DNA of 64,000 nt from Rubrimonas cliftonensis. Lineage in GTDB: Bacteria > Pseudomonadota > Alphaproteobacteria > Rhodobacterales > Rhodobacteraceae. The number at the start of each line of letters is the position of its first letter. Positions within the stretch are counted from its first letter, which is position 1. The stretch covers positions 62,001-126,000 of the forward strand of contig NZ_FNQM01000001.1 of assembly GCF_900107585.1 (NCBI RefSeq), written 5' to 3'. Of the stretch, positions 16,916 through 26,184 are shown one piece after another. The notes beneath the pieces were generated by a model. It was not told the DNA's origin. It searched no databases and saw only the letters and a program-made list of their open reading frames with translations. The position numbers and the translations under genes were made by a program.

Positions 16916-19069
16916 ATGGCTGAGAGCTACGTCGAGCGGGCAGGGCTGAAGGTGGCCGAAGGCCTCGCGGCATTTCTGGAGGGCGAGGCGCTGCCGGGAA
17001 CCGGCGTCGCGCCGGAGGCGTTCTGGAGCGGCTTCGCCGGGCTCCTGCGCGACCTGACCCCGCGCAACCGCGCGCTGCTGGCCACCCGCGCCGAGATGCA
17101 GCGGCGGATCGACGCCTGGCACGTCCAGCGCCGCAACCAGCCCCACGACCATGAGGCCTACAAGGCGTTCCTCGCTGAGATCGGCTATCTCGTGCCCGAA
17201 GGCGAGGACTTCGCCATCGAGACCGCTGGCGTCGACCCCGAGATCGCGACCGTGCCGGGACCGCAGCTCGTCGTGCCTATCACCAACGCGCGCTATGCGC
17301 TGAACGCCGCCAACGCGCGCTGGGGCAGCCTCTACGACGCGCTCTACGGCACCGACGCGATGGGGGCGCCGCCGTCCGGCGACGGCTACGACCGCGGCCG
17401 CGGCGCGCGCGTCGTCGCGCGGGCGCGCGTGTTCCTCGACGAGGCGTTCCCCATCGAGGGCGCCAGCCATGCCGACGTGCGCCGCTACCACGTCCGCGGC
17501 GGCGCGCTGCTCGCCGACGACATGCCGCTCGTCCAGCCGGAGAAGTTCATCGGCCACCGTGGCCATCCCCGTGCGCCCGAGGCGGTGCTGCTGCGCAACA
17601 ACGGGCTGCATGTCGAACTCGTGTTCGACCGCACCCACCAGGTCGGCGCGCGCGACCAGGCCGGGCTCGCGGTTGTTCGGCTTGAGAGCACGATCTCGGC
17701 GATCATGGACTGCGAGGATTCGGTCGCCTGCGTCGACGCGGCCGACAAGGTCGCCGCCTACCGCAACTGGCTCGGCCTGATGAAGGGCGACCTGACGACC
17801 AGCTTCCGCAAGGGCGGCGAGACGCTGACGCGGGCGCTGGCCCCCGATCCGGCCTATGCCGGGCCGGACGGCGCGCCCGTCACGGTCAAGGGCCGCGCGC
17901 TGATGCTCGTGCGCAATGTCGGCCACCTGATGACGAACCCGGCGATCCTCGACGCGAACGGCGACGAGGTGTTCGAGGGCCTGATGGACGCGATGGCGAC
18001 GACGCTCATCGCGATGCACGACCTCAACAAGACCGAAGGGCCGCGCAACGCCGTCGCCGGCTCGGTCTATGTCGTCAAGCCGAAGATGCATGGGCCCGAC
18101 GAGGTCGCCTTCGCCGTCGAGACCTTCGATCGCGTCGAGGACGTGCTGTCGCTGCCGCGCGATACGGTGAAGCTCGGCATCATGGACGAGGAGCGCCGCA
18201 CCTCGGTGAACCTCAAGGCGTGCATCCGGGCCGCGAAGCGCCGCGTCGCCTTCATCAACACCGGCTTTCTCGACCGCACCGGCGACGAGATCCATACCTC
18301 GATGGAGGCCGGGCCCTTCAGCCGCAAGGATTTCATCAAGCGCAAGGGCTGGATCGGCGCCTATGAGAATCGCAACGTGGACATAGGGCTGGAGTGCGGT
18401 CTTTCCGGCCGCGCGCAGATCGGCAAGGGCATGTGGGCGATGCCCGACCGCATGGCCGCGATGCTCGACCAGAAGATCGAGCACCCGCGCGCCGGCGCCA
18501 ACTGCGCCTGGGTGCCGAGCCCGACCGCCGCCACCCTGCACGCGCTGCACTACCACCGCGTCGACGTCTTCGCCGTGCAGAAGGCGCTGCTGAAGGGCGG
18601 CCGCCGCGCCCATGTCGACGGCGTCCTCGACATCCCGCTCGCGAGCTTCCGCAAATGGCGCGAGGAGCAGATCATTCGCGAGGTCGAGAACAACGCCCAG
18701 GGCATCCTCGGCTACGTCGTGCGCTGGATCGATCAGGGGGTCGGCTGCTCCAAGGTGCCCGACATCAACGACGTCGGCCTGATGGAGGACCGTGCGACCT
18801 GCCGCATCTCCGCCCAGCACATCGCCAACTGGCTGCACCACGGCGTCGTCAGCCCCGAGCAGGTGCGCTCGGTCATGGAGCGCATGGCCGAGGTCGTCGA
18901 CCGCCAGAACGCCGGCGACCCCGCCTATCGCCAGATGGCGCCGGATTTCGACGGCCCCGCCTTCCACGCCGCCTGCGACCTCGTGTTCAAGGGCCGCGAG
19001 CAGCCCTCCGGCTACACCGAGCCGCTGCTCCACGCGTGGCGTCTGAAAGCCAAGGCCGCCGCTGCCTGA
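16916..19069 (+). CDS. glcB: Malate synthase G
   Basis: GlcB condenses glyoxylate with acetyl-CoA to malate, allowing growth on C2 compounds and glycolate. The 717-residue length is that of the G isoform. Visible motifs are [19 protein letters not shown], the Mg-binding [30 protein letters not shown] and [19 protein letters not shown], with the C-terminal [14 protein letters not shown] 16916 is the normal family start; the frame upstream runs through the 19-bp repeat and is not expected to be coding. No isocitrate lyase or glycolate oxidase genes are adjacent. Confidence 0.97.
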   Translation: MAESYVERAGLKVAEGLAAFLEGEALPGTGVAPEAFWSGFAGLLRDLTPRNRALLATRAEMQRRIDAWHVQRRNQPHDHEAYKAFLAEIGYLVPEGEDFAIETAGVDPEIATVPGPQLVVPITNARYALNAANARWGSLYDALYGTDAMGAPPSGDGYDRGRGARVVARARVFLDEAFPIEGASHADVRRYHVRGGALLADDMPLVQPEKFIGHRGHPRAPEAVLLRNNGLHVELVFDRTHQVGARDQAGLAVVRLESTISAIMDCEDSVACVDAADKVAAYRNWLGLMKGDLTTSFRKGGETLTRALAPDPAYAGPDGAPVTVKGRALMLVRNVGHLMTNPAILDANGDEVFEGLMDAMATTLIAMHDLNKTEGPRNAVAGSVYVVKPKMHGPDEVAFAVETFDRVEDVLSLPRDTVKLGIMDEERRTSVNLKACIRAAKRRVAFINTGFLDRTGDEIHTSMEAGPFSRKDFIKRKGWIGAYENRNVDIGLECGLSGRAQIGKGMWAMPDRMAAMLDQKIEHPRAGANCAWVPSPTAATLHALHYHRVDVFAVQKALLKGGRRAHVDGVLDIPLASFRKWREEQIIREVENNAQGILGYVVRWIDQGVGCSKVPDINDVGLMEDRATCRISAQHIANWLHHGVVSPEQVRSVMERMAEVVDRQNAGDPAYRQMAPDFDGPAFHAACDLVFKGREQPSGYTEPLLHAWRLKAKAAAA

Positions 19070-19121
19070 GCGGGCCGCGCGCCGCCTTGCCTTTCGGCGG
19101 GCGGCGCTACCTCGCCACGGC

Positions 19122-19943
19122 ATGACGACGCCGACGCGCATTCCGCTGGACCCGATGATCTACCTCCGCGCGCTGGGCCGCCGCCCGCGCGGGGAGGTCG
19201 CGCTGGCGCTGGTGTGGGGCGGGTTGACCCATACCGCCTTCGCCGCCGGAGTGCTGGCGATGATCCTGGCGATGTGGTTCGGGATGAGCCGCTCGCTCGG
19301 GCCCTTCGAAGGCTGGGCGGCGGTCGCGGCCAACGCGCTGCTGCTGGCGCAGTTCCCGCTGGTCCATTCGGCGCTGCTGACGCCGAGCGGCCAGCGCGTG
19401 CTGGCGCGGCTCGCGCCGGCCCATGGCCGCACGCTCGCGACGACGACCTACGCCCTTGTCGCGTCGGCGCAGCTTCTCGTCCTTTTCGCCTTCTGGAGCC
19501 CGTCCGGAGAGGTCTGGCGTCAGCCCGAAGGCTTCGCGCTGTGGCTGCACGGCGCGCTCTACGGCCTGTCGTGGCTGCTGTTGCTCAAGGCGTCCTTCGA
19601 CGCCGGCGCCGAGGTTCAGAGCGGCTTTCTCGGCTGGTCGTCGCTGCTGCGCGGCGCGAAGCCGCTGTTTCCCGACATGCCGGAGGGCGGGCTGTTCCGG
19701 ATCACCCGCCAGCCGATCTATGTCAGCTTCGCCCTGACGCTCTGGACGGCGCCGGTATGGACGCCTGACCAGCTTGCGCTGGCGCTGGCCTACACCGGCT
19801 ATTGCGTGCTGGGGCCGCTCCACAAGGAGCGTCGCTTCGCGCGCCTCTACGGCGCGCGTTTCGAGACCTACCGGGCGCGCGTCCCCTTCTGGCTGCCGAT
19901 GCCGAGGAGGCTTCCCGATGCGGGACGGCGAAAGACCCCGTAA
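19122..19943 (+). CDS. Isoprenylcysteine-methyltransferase-like (ICMT/NnrU/MddA type) membrane protein
   Basis: This 273-residue polytopic protein has about six hydrophobic segments. The C-terminal signature is that of membrane methyltransferases of the ICMT/PEMT type: FRITRQPIYVSFALTLWTAP, then GPLHKERRFARLYGARFETYRARVPF. NnrU and methanethiol S-methyltransferase (MddA) share this layout, and I cannot separate them from sequence alone. The 3' end overlaps the next methyltransferase gene by 26 bases in another frame, so the two are probably one transcriptional unit. A shared lipid or quinone-like substrate is only a suggestion. Confidence 0.75.
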   Translation: MTTPTRIPLDPMIYLRALGRRPRGEVALALVWGGLTHTAFAAGVLAMILAMWFGMSRSLGPFEGWAAVAANALLLAQFPLVHSALLTPSGQRVLARLAPAHGRTLATTTYALVASAQLLVLFAFWSPSGEVWRQPEGFALWLHGALYGLSWLLLLKASFDAGAEVQSGFLGWSSLLRGAKPLFPDMPEGGLFRITRQPIYVSFALTLWTAPVWTPDQLALALAYTGYCVLGPLHKERRFARLYGARFETYRARVPFWLPMPRRLPDAGRRKTP

Positions 19944-20646
19944 CGACCTCGCCATCTACGACGCCGTCGCAGGGGACTGGTGGGGCGGGAGCGTCCCCTG
20001 GCTGCGCGTGCTGCGCAGCATGGTTCCGGGCAGGCTGAGGTTCTTCGACCCGCTGGTGGCGGCGAACCTCGGCGGGTGGCGCGGGCGCGAGACGCTCGAT
20101 CTCGGCTGCGCCGGCGGCTTCATGGCCGAGGCGCTGGCGCGGCGCGGCGCGCGCGTCACCGGCATCGACCCCGCGGCCCGCGCCGTCGCCGCCGCCGGGG
20201 CCCATGCCGCGCGCGAGGGTCTCGACATCCGCTATGACGTCGGGGTGGGGGAGGCGCTGCCCTACGACGACGCGAGTTTCGACGTCGTGGTGTGCGTCGA
20301 CGTTCTTGAGCATGTCGCCGACCTCGCCGCCGTCATGGCCGAGACGGCGCGGGTGCTGCGGCCCGACGGCCTGTTTCTCTTCGACACGATCAACCGCAAC
20401 CGGCTGGCGCGCTTCGCGGTGGTGACGGTGGCTGAGAACATCCTCGGCCTGCTGCCGAAGGGCACGCACGACCCCGAGATGTTCATCAGGCCGGACGAAT
20501 TGCGCGACGCTCTCACGGGCGCGGGGCTGACGCCCGGGCGCTTCACCGGCCTCGGGCCGAGGGGCGTCACGCCGCGGGGCGAACTGTCGTTCGGCCCGCT
20601 GCCGCTGATGACGGCGCTCTACATGGGGTCGGCGCGCAAGGGCTGA
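19918..20646 (+). CDS. UbiG-like class I SAM-dependent methyltransferase
   Basis: This 242-residue soluble methyltransferase has motif I in TLDLGCAGGFMAEAL, an acidic GIDPAARAV strand, VVVCVDVLEHV and a downstream LLPKGTHDPEMFI stretch. That last element is strongly reminiscent of UbiG (ubiquinone O-methyltransferase) proteins. The ATG at 19918 lies inside the 3' end of the upstream membrane methyltransferase gene. Because the canonical alphaproteobacterial ubiG usually sits next to lysC rather than here, this may be a paralogue with another phenolic or prenyl substrate. Confidence in the fold is high, in ubiG identity low. Confidence 0.8.
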   Translation: MRDGERPRNDLAIYDAVAGDWWGGSVPWLRVLRSMVPGRLRFFDPLVAANLGGWRGRETLDLGCAGGFMAEALARRGARVTGIDPAARAVAAAGAHAAREGLDIRYDVGVGEALPYDDASFDVVVCVDVLEHVADLAAVMAETARVLRPDGLFLFDTINRNRLARFAVVTVAENILGLLPKGTHDPEMFIRPDELRDALTGAGLTPGRFTGLGPRGVTPRGELSFGPLPLMTALYMGSARKG

Positions 20647-20650
20647 CCGG

Positions 20651-20809
20651 TCAGAGGAATTCCCAGGACGGGCGCTCGTGCTCGCGGAGCGCGCCCGGCG
20701 CATGGACGGGGGCTTCCGGCGCATAGGCAGGCGTACCCGCGACCACGGCGACGCCCAGCGCCGCCAACGCGAGCGCCGCGAGCCGGATGGCGCGTGCGCG
20801 CCCCGACAT
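20651..20809 (-). CDS. Predicted small secreted peptide, 52 aa
   Basis: The minus-strand ORF from ATG 20809 to TGA 20651 encodes 52 residues. It starts MSGRARAIRLAALALAALG, continues hydrophobic, and has a clean signal-peptidase-like end (AGTPAYA), then a short Pro/Ala/Glu tail ending RPSWEFL. An Arg-rich n-region plus a hydrophobic core is not what random high-GC shadow frames usually give. It is convergent with the UbiG-like gene and divergent from ffh. No strong SD is visible, and I know no homologue. Confidence 0.4.
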   Translation of the reverse strand: MSGRARAIRLAALALAALGVAVVAGTPAYAPEAPVHAPGALREHERPSWEFL

Positions 20810-20851
20810 GGGCGACAGGTGGCGCCGCCGCCGCGCGCGTCGAGCCTGCGC

Positions 20852-20880
20852 TTGACATCCCGGCCCCGCGCAGGCATCAG
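20852..20880 (+). promoter_or_regulatory. Possible promoter of the ffh operon
   Basis: A perfect TTGACA hexamer is at 20852-20857. Seventeen bases later the -10 position reads CATCAG, a poor match, so this is only a candidate. It lies about 105 bp upstream of ffh. Confidence 0.25.
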
Positions 20881-20983
20881 CCGCGCATCATGGAAGCGTC
20901 ATGCTTCCGGTCCCCGTTGGGGATCGCCCCCGGTCAGCGCGTCGCGCCCGCCGGGGCCGTGGCCGTTTTGGAGGTGGGTCGCC

Positions 20984-22471
20984 ATGTTCGAGAGCCTGTC
21001 AGAGCGCCTTTCAGGCGTCTTCGACAAGCTGACCAAGCAGGGCGCGCTGACGGAGGCCGACGTCTCCACGGCGCTGCGCGAGGTGCGCGTGGCGCTGCTG
21101 GACGCCGACGTCGCCCTGCCGGTCGCGCGGGGCTTCATCGACCGCGTCCGCGAGAAGGCCACCGGCGCGGCGGTCGTGAAGTCGGTCACGCCCGGCCAGA
21201 TGGTGGTCAAGATCGTCCATGACGAGCTGATCGCGACGCTCGCCGGAGACGGTCAGGGGCAGGGCCTGAAGGTCGACAGCCCGCCGGCGCCGGTGCTGAT
21301 GGTCGGCCTGCAGGGCTCGGGCAAGACCACCACCACCGCCAAGCTCGCCAAGCGGCTGAAGGAGCGCGACGGCAAGCGCGTGCTGATGGCCTCGCTCGAC
21401 ACCCGCCGCCCCGCAGCCATGGAGCAGCTCGCCGTGCTCGGCCGCCAGTGCGGCGTCGACACGCTGCCGATCGTGCCGGGGCAGGACGCGGTCGCCATCG
21501 CGAAGCGCGCGCGCCAGCAGGCGATGCTGGGCGGCTACGATGTCGTGATGCTCGACACCGCCGGCCGCATGCATGTCGATGACGAGCTGATGGCCGAGGT
21601 CGCCGCCGTGCGCGACGCGACCCAGCCGCACGAGACGCTGCTGGTGGTGGACAGCCTCACCGGTCAGGACGCGGTGAACGTCGCGCAGAACTTCAACGAG
21701 CGCGTCGGCGTCTCGGGCGTGGTGCTGACGCGGATGGACGGCGACGGCCGCGGCGGCGCGGCGCTGTCGATGCGCGCCGTGACGGGCCGCCCCATCAAGT
21801 TCGTCGGCACCGGCGAGAAGCTCGACGGGCTGGAGGAGTTCCACCCCGAGCGCGTCGCCGGCCGCATCCTCGGCATGGGCGACATCGTCTCGCTCGTGGA
21901 GAAGGCACAGGAGCAGATCGAGGCCGCCGAGGCCGAGCGCATGATGAAGCGGTTCCAGAAGGGCCGCTTCGACATGAACGACCTGCGCAGCCAGCTGGAG
22001 CAGATGCAGAAGCTCGGCGGCATGCAGGGCGTGATGGGCATGATGCCCGGCATGGGCAAGATGCAGAAGCAGCTCGAGGAGAGCGGCTTCGACGACCGCG
22101 TGGTGAAGCGCCAGATCGCCATCATCCAGTCGATGACCAAGAAGGAGCGCGCCAACCCCGACCTGATGCAGGCCAGCCGCAAGAAGCGCGTGGCCGCTGG
22201 CGCGGGGATGGAGGTGCAGGACGTCAACCGTCTTCTCAAGATGCACCGCCAGATGGCTGACATGATGAAGAAGATGGGCAAGATGGGCAAGAAGGGCCTG
22301 ATGCGCGGCGGGCTCGGCGCGCTGCTCGGCGGCAGGGGCGGGGCGCCCGCAATGCCCGGCGGCGCCGGCCCCGCGCAGCTTCCGCCGCCGGGCTTCCCCG
22401 GCATGGGCGGCGGCGCGGGCGGCCTGCCGCCGATGCCCGGCGGCCTCTCCGGCTTCGGCAAGAAGAAATGA
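20984..22471 (+). CDS. ffh: Signal recognition particle protein (SRP54)
   Basis: Ffh is the GTPase that binds signal sequences and 4.5S RNA and targets nascent membrane proteins to FtsY. The 495-residue protein has the N domain (1-90), the G domain with GLQGSGKTTTTAKLAKRL, DTRRPAAMEQL, LDTAGRMHVDDEL and TRMDGDGRGGAAL, and a Met-rich M domain (about 300-440, MQKLGGMQGVMGMMPGMGKM). A Gly/Pro/Met-rich tail follows and ends in Lys-Lys-Lys. The ATG at 20984 is preceded by GGAGGTG. It heads a run of overlapping genes down to rplS. No ffs RNA was recognised next to it. Confidence 0.97.
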   Translation: MFESLSERLSGVFDKLTKQGALTEADVSTALREVRVALLDADVALPVARGFIDRVREKATGAAVVKSVTPGQMVVKIVHDELIATLAGDGQGQGLKVDSPPAPVLMVGLQGSGKTTTTAKLAKRLKERDGKRVLMASLDTRRPAAMEQLAVLGRQCGVDTLPIVPGQDAVAIAKRARQQAMLGGYDVVMLDTAGRMHVDDELMAEVAAVRDATQPHETLLVVDSLTGQDAVNVAQNFNERVGVSGVVLTRMDGDGRGGAALSMRAVTGRPIKFVGTGEKLDGLEEFHPERVAGRILGMGDIVSLVEKAQEQIEAAEAERMMKRFQKGRFDMNDLRSQLEQMQKLGGMQGVMGMMPGMGKMQKQLEESGFDDRVVKRQIAIIQSMTKKERANPDLMQASRKKRVAAGAGMEVQDVNRLLKMHRQMADMMKKMGKMGKKGLMRGGLGALLGGRGGAPAMPGGAGPAQLPPPGFPGMGGGAGGLPPMPGGLSGFGKKK

Positions 22472-22998
22472 CGCCGGCGCTCGACATTCCCGTGCTGGAG
22501 ACGGAGCGCCTGCGCCTGCGCGCGCCCTGCGCGGCCGATGCGGCGGCTTTCGAGGCGTTCTTCACGTCCGGACGGTCGAAGTTCGTCGGCGGCCCGGTCG
22601 AGCCGGGGCGTCCCTGGCGCATCCTCGCCGCGCATGTCGGGCAGTGGGCGCTGAACGGGTTCGGGATGTGGGTCGTGACGGCGCGGGGCGACGACGCCGC
22701 GCTCGGCCTCGTCGGCTGCTGGGCCCCCGGCGACTGGCCGGAGCCCGAGCTCGGCTGGCAGATGTTCGAAGGCGCCGAGGGGCGCGGCTTCGCCTTCGAG
22801 GCGGCGCAGGCCGCGCGCCGCTGCGCCTATGGCAGATTCGGCTGGACCACCGCCGTCAGCTACATCGACCCCGACAACGCCCGCTCGCGCCGCCTCGCCG
22901 ACCGGCTCGGCTGCGTGGTCGAGCCCGACGCGCCGACGCCGCGGGGCGAGCCCCTGCTGGTCTATCGCCACCCCGCGCCGGAGGCGCTGGCGCCATGA
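22468..22998 (+). CDS. GNAT family N-acetyltransferase, tandem copy 1
   Basis: This 176-residue RimJ/RimL-type acetyltransferase has ETERLRLRAP at the start, GDWPEPELGWQMFEGAEGRG around the CoA-binding turn and FGWTTAVSYIDPDNARSRRLA at the end. It starts on the last bases of ffh (ATGA). It is clearly paralogous to the next gene: both share ETERL/TERL, DWPEPE, AEGRG, FEAAQAAR and GWTTA blocks in the same order. A GNAT gene at this position between ffh and the chorismate mutase gene is common in Rhodobacterales. The substrate is unknown; modification of a ribosomal or SRP protein is a guess from context only. Confidence 0.87.
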   Translation: MTPALDIPVLETERLRLRAPCAADAAAFEAFFTSGRSKFVGGPVEPGRPWRILAAHVGQWALNGFGMWVVTARGDDAALGLVGCWAPGDWPEPELGWQMFEGAEGRGFAFEAAQAARRCAYGRFGWTTAVSYIDPDNARSRRLADRLGCVVEPDAPTPRGEPLLVYRHPAPEALAP

Positions 22999-23534
22999 CC
23001 GAGCCCGACATCCCCGTGATCCGCACGGAAAGACTGACGCTGCGGGCGCCGAAGATCAGCGACTTCGAGGCTTACGCCGCTTTCCGCGCCTCCGAGCGCA
23101 CCGCCCATGTCGGCGGGCCGATGGACCGCGAGACCGCCTTCGACAGCTTCAGCGCGCTCATCGGCCACTGGTCGCTGCGGGGCTTCGGCCGCTGGATCGT
23201 CGCCGACAGCCGGAGCGACGCGCCGCTCGGCTATGTCGGTCCGTACTTCCCGGAGGACTGGCCCGAGCCCGAGATCGCCTGGACCGTCTTCGCCGGGGCC
23301 GAGGGCCGCGGCGTGGCGTTCGAGGCGGCGCAGGCCGCGCGCGCCTACGCCTACGGGACGCTCGGCTGGACCACTGCGATCAGCCTCACCACGCCCGGAA
23401 ACGCCCGCTCCATGGCGCTGGCGCAGCGCATGGGCTGCGTGCGTGAAGGAGAGTTCGCGCACCAGTCGATGGGCCCCCTGCTGGTCTGGCGTCACCCCGG
23501 CCCGGACGCGCCGAACCCGGAGACCCCGCTATGA
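22995..23534 (+). CDS. GNAT family N-acetyltransferase, tandem copy 2
   Basis: The 179-residue second paralogue shares the same motif order as copy 1 (RTERLTLRAP, DWPEPEIAWTVFAGAEGRG, GWTTAISLTTPGNARSMALA) but has diverged strongly elsewhere, so the duplication is not recent. It overlaps copy 1 and the chorismate mutase gene by ATGA on both sides, which indicates coupled translation. As for copy 1, only the acetyltransferase fold is supported. Confidence 0.87.
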   Translation: MTEPDIPVIRTERLTLRAPKISDFEAYAAFRASERTAHVGGPMDRETAFDSFSALIGHWSLRGFGRWIVADSRSDAPLGYVGPYFPEDWPEPEIAWTVFAGAEGRGVAFEAAQAARAYAYGTLGWTTAISLTTPGNARSMALAQRMGCVREGEFAHQSMGPLLVWRHPGPDAPNPETPL

Positions 23535-23827
23535 CCGACGCCGAGACCCGGGCCCGCGCCGTGCTGGGCGAACTGCGCCGCTCGATCGACAACCTCGACG
23601 CCATCCTCGTCCACACCCTGGCCGAGCGGTTCCGCTGCACGCAGGAGGTCGGCAAGCTGAAGGCTGCCCATGACCTGCCGCCGGCCGACCCGGCGCGCGA
23701 GACCGCGCAGGTCGAACGCCTGCGCAGCATGGCGCATGAGGCCGGGCTCGACCCCGAGTTCGCCGAGAAGTTCCTCAATTTCATCATTCAGGAAGTCATC
23801 CGCCACCACGAGCGGATCAGAAGCTAG
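23531..23827 (+). CDS. Chorismate mutase, AroQ class
   Basis: This 98-residue all-helical chorismate mutase converts chorismate to prephenate for Phe and Tyr synthesis. AroQ features are LRRSIDNLDAILVHTLAERF near residues 15-34, VGKLKAAHDLP (Lys of the active site), a DPARETAQVERLR turn, and a C-terminal FLNFIIQEVIRHHERI helix. Monofunctional short AroQ genes commonly sit before rpsP in this group. Prephenate dehydratase (pheA) is separate, at 58.3 kb, so the Phe branch uses two monofunctional enzymes here. Confidence 0.92.
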   Translation: MTDAETRARAVLGELRRSIDNLDAILVHTLAERFRCTQEVGKLKAAHDLPPADPARETAQVERLRSMAHEAGLDPEFAEKFLNFIIQEVIRHHERIRS

Positions 23828-23839
23828 GAGACTGCCGAC

Positions 23840-24250
23840 ATGGCCATGAAGATCCGCCTCGCCCGCGCGGGCGCGAAGAAGCGCCCCTACTACCACATCG
23901 TCGCCGCCGACAGCCGGATGCCGCGCGACGGCCGCTTCAAGGAGCGTCTGGGCACCTACAACCCGCTGCTGCCCAAGGATAGCGAGGACCGCGTGAAGCT
24001 CGACATGGAGCGCGTGCAGCACTGGCTCTCGCAGGGCGCCCAGCCGACCGACCGCGTCTCGCGCTGGCTGGAGAACGCGGGCGTGATCGCGAAGAAGGAG
24101 CGCGCCAACCTCAAGAAGGCGGCGCCGGGCGACAAGATGACCAAGCGCGCCGAGGAGCGGGCCAAGAAGGCCGCCGCCGCCGCCGAGGCCGCCGCCGCGC
24201 CCGCAGAGACGCCGGCGGAGGCGCCCGCCGAGGAAGCCGCCGCGGAGTGA
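23840..24250 (+). CDS. rpsP: 30S ribosomal protein S16
   Basis: S16 is a small-subunit assembly protein. The start is [20 protein letters not shown], followed by [21 protein letters not shown] and the [16 protein letters not shown] segment, all typical. At 136 residues it is about 50 longer than E. coli S16 because of a Lys-rich then Ala/Glu/Pro-rich tail (about 95-136), a known feature of alphaproteobacterial S16. AGGAG sits about ten bases before ATG 23840. Confidence 0.97.
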   Translation: MAMKIRLARAGAKKRPYYHIVAADSRMPRDGRFKERLGTYNPLLPKDSEDRVKLDMERVQHWLSQGAQPTDRVSRWLENAGVIAKKERANLKKAAPGDKMTKRAEERAKKAAAAAEAAAAPAETPAEAPAEEAAAE

Positions 24251-24287
24251 TGCGCGGCGCGCGGGCGGGGTCGGCGGAGGCCGCGGC

Positions 24288-24857
24288 ATGGCGGACAAGG
24301 GGCATTCGGGCGAGGCGCGCGTCTGCGTCGCCGCCATCGCCGGCGCGTTCGGCGTGCGCGGCGAGGCGCGGCTGAAGTCGTTCACCGCCGAGCCTACCGC
24401 CTTCGCGGGCTATGGTCCGCTGGAGAGCGAGGACGGCGCCCGGCGCTTCGAGGTGCGGCTCTCGCGCCCCGTGACCGGCGGCTTCGCCGCGCGGTTGACG
24501 GGCGTCGCCACCCGCGAGGACGCCGAGGCGCTGAAGGGCGTCAGGCTCTACGCGCCGCGAGACCGGCTGCCACCGCTGGAGGACGACGAGTTCTATCACG
24601 CCGATCTGATCGGCATGGCGGTGGCCGACACCGGAGGCGCGCCGCTCGGCGTGGTGCGGGCGGTGCAGAACTACGGCGCCGGCGACTTCCTCGAGATCGA
24701 GACGCCGGAGCGCCGCACCCTGACTCTGCCCTTCACGCGCGCCGCCGCGCCGACGGTGGACCTCGCGGGCCGGCGCATCGTCGCCGACCCGCCCGAGGAA
24801 GTCGTCGCGCCCGAGTTCGGCCGCGAAGGCGAGGGACGCGAAGGCGGGGGCGCATGA
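24288..24857 (+). CDS. rimM: Ribosome maturation factor
   Basis: RimM assists 16S rRNA processing and S19 incorporation in the 30S head. The 189-residue protein has [19 protein letters not shown], then [16 protein letters not shown], and the PRC-barrel motif [12 protein letters not shown] followed by GAGDFLEIE and LPFT. It is in the conserved rpsP - rimM - trmD - rplS order, but a GNAT gene is inserted between rimM and trmD. The C-terminal 20 residues are Glu/Gly-rich and variable. Confidence 0.95.
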   Translation: MADKGHSGEARVCVAAIAGAFGVRGEARLKSFTAEPTAFAGYGPLESEDGARRFEVRLSRPVTGGFAARLTGVATREDAEALKGVRLYAPRDRLPPLEDDEFYHADLIGMAVADTGGAPLGVVRAVQNYGAGDFLEIETPERRTLTLPFTRAAAPTVDLAGRRIVADPPEEVVAPEFGREGEGREGGGA

Positions 24858-25321
24858 AGCGCCTGCGCCCCTATCGCGCCGGGGACGCGGCGGCGCTCTG
24901 CGCGCTCTACCGGCGCTCGGTGGAGACGCTCGGACCGCGCGCCTACACGGCCCGGCAGGTCGCCGCCTGGGCCTCGCTGACGCCGGCGGCGGCGGATTTC
25001 GACGGCTGGATGGCGGACGGCCGCGCGCGCGTGGTGGCGGAGGCCGGCGACGCGCCGCTCGGCTTCTGCGACGTCGAGCGCGACGGCCATATCGCCATGC
25101 TCTACTGCGCGCCCGAGGCCGCCGGGCGCGGCGTAGGCGGGGCCCTCTGCGACGCCGGGGTGGGCTACGCGCGCGGCTTCGGCGCCGGCGTGGTCTACAC
25201 CGAGGCGAGCGAGCTTGCGCGGCCGGTCTTCGCCGCGCGCGGCTTCGCGGCGACGGCGCGGCGGCAGATGACCGTGGCGGGCGTCGCGATCCACAACTAC
25301 GCCATGGAGCGCCCGGCGTGA
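24854..25321 (+). CDS. GNAT family N-acetyltransferase between rimM and trmD
   Basis: This 155-residue acetyltransferase starts [20 protein letters not shown] and has the CoA-binding region [21 protein letters not shown], the strand [14 protein letters not shown] and the end [17 protein letters not shown], close to the YafP/ElaA-like branch. It differs from the two tandem GNATs upstream and is a separate insertion. It overlaps rimM (ATGA) and trmD (GTGA), so it is translated as part of the ribosomal operon. Its substrate is unknown. Confidence 0.87.
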   Translation: MKRLRPYRAGDAAALCALYRRSVETLGPRAYTARQVAAWASLTPAAADFDGWMADGRARVVAEAGDAPLGFCDVERDGHIAMLYCAPEAAGRGVGGALCDAGVGYARGFGAGVVYTEASELARPVFAARGFAATARRQMTVAGVAIHNYAMERPA

Positions 25322-26184
25322 GCGCGCCGCCGCGCCTGTCTCACGGCCGCCTCGCGGTGCGCCCGTCGCTGAAGCCGCGCGCGCTGATGGACGATCCGCC
25401 GGAAGTGGCGACCGCATGGGCCGCGACGGTGCTGACGATCTTCCCCGGCCTCTTTCCCGGTCCGCTGGCCGAAAGCCTCACTGGGCAGGCGCTGGCGAAG
25501 GGGCTCTGGCGGCTCGACGCGCTGGACATCCGGGCCTTTGCGCGCGATAAGCACCGCTCCGTGGACGGCCCTCCCGCAGGGGGTGGGCCGGGCATGGTGA
25601 TGCGGCCGGACGTGGTCTCCGCGGCGATCGACTCCGCGTGGGATGGCGTGCGGCCGATCCTGTATTTGTCGCCGCGCGGCCGCCCGTTCACCCAGGCGCG
25701 CGCGGCGGAACTGGCGCGGGGCAAGGGAGCGATCCTGCTCTGCGGTCGGTTCGAGGGGGTCGACCAGCGCGTGCTCGACGGGCGGGCGGTCGAGGAGGTT
25801 TCGGTCGGCGACTTCGTCATGACCGGGGGCGAAATCCCCGCCATGGCGCTGATCGACGGCGTGGTGCGGCTGCTGCCGGGGGTTCTCGGCAACGCCGCGT
25901 CGGTGGAGGAAGAGAGTTTCGCGGGCGGGCTTCTCGAAGCCCCCTGCTATACGAGGCCCCCGGAATGGGAGGGTCGTGCGACGCCGGAGGTGCTTCTTTC
26001 CGGCCATCACGCCCGCATCGCCGATTGGCGCAAAGCCCAGGCCGAGGCCGTCACCAAGGAACGTCGTCCCGATCTCTGGCGGGCGCATGTCGCGAGACCT
26101 GCGGACCCGGATGAGGCCCGAGAGCTCTCGGACGCGCAAACGTTCGCCGGAACAGGCGGCCCGATGAAGGAACACGACCAATGA
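25318..26184 (+). CDS. trmD: tRNA (guanine-N1)-methyltransferase
   Basis: TrmD makes m1G37 next to the anticodon and so prevents +1 frameshifting. The trefoil-knot SPOUT motifs are clear: [47 protein letters not shown] and [19 protein letters not shown]. The GTG at 25318 overlaps the GNAT stop and gives a protein of 288 residues, with about 35 more N-terminal residues than E. coli TrmD. Similar extensions (LSHGR...LKPR) occur in related bacteria, so the long start is plausible. It overlaps rplS by ATGA. Confidence 0.96.
   Translation: MSAPPRLSHGRLAVRPSLKPRALMDDPPEVATAWAATVLTIFPGLFPGPLAESLTGQALAKGLWRLDALDIRAFARDKHRSVDGPPAGGGPGMVMRPDVVSAAIDSAWDGVRPILYLSPRGRPFTQARAAELARGKGAILLCGRFEGVDQRVLDGRAVEEVSVGDFVMTGGEIPAMALIDGVVRLLPGVLGNAASVEEESFAGGLLEAPCYTRPPEWEGRATPEVLLSGHHARIADWRKAQAEAVTKERRPDLWRAHVARPADPDEARELSDAQTFAGTGGPMKEHDQ

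Noticed and set aside
20810-20983. Possible 4.5S (ffs) RNA upstream of ffh
   Set aside because: I looked for the conserved GGAAGCA-type apical loop and its pairing partner and did not find a convincing hairpin.
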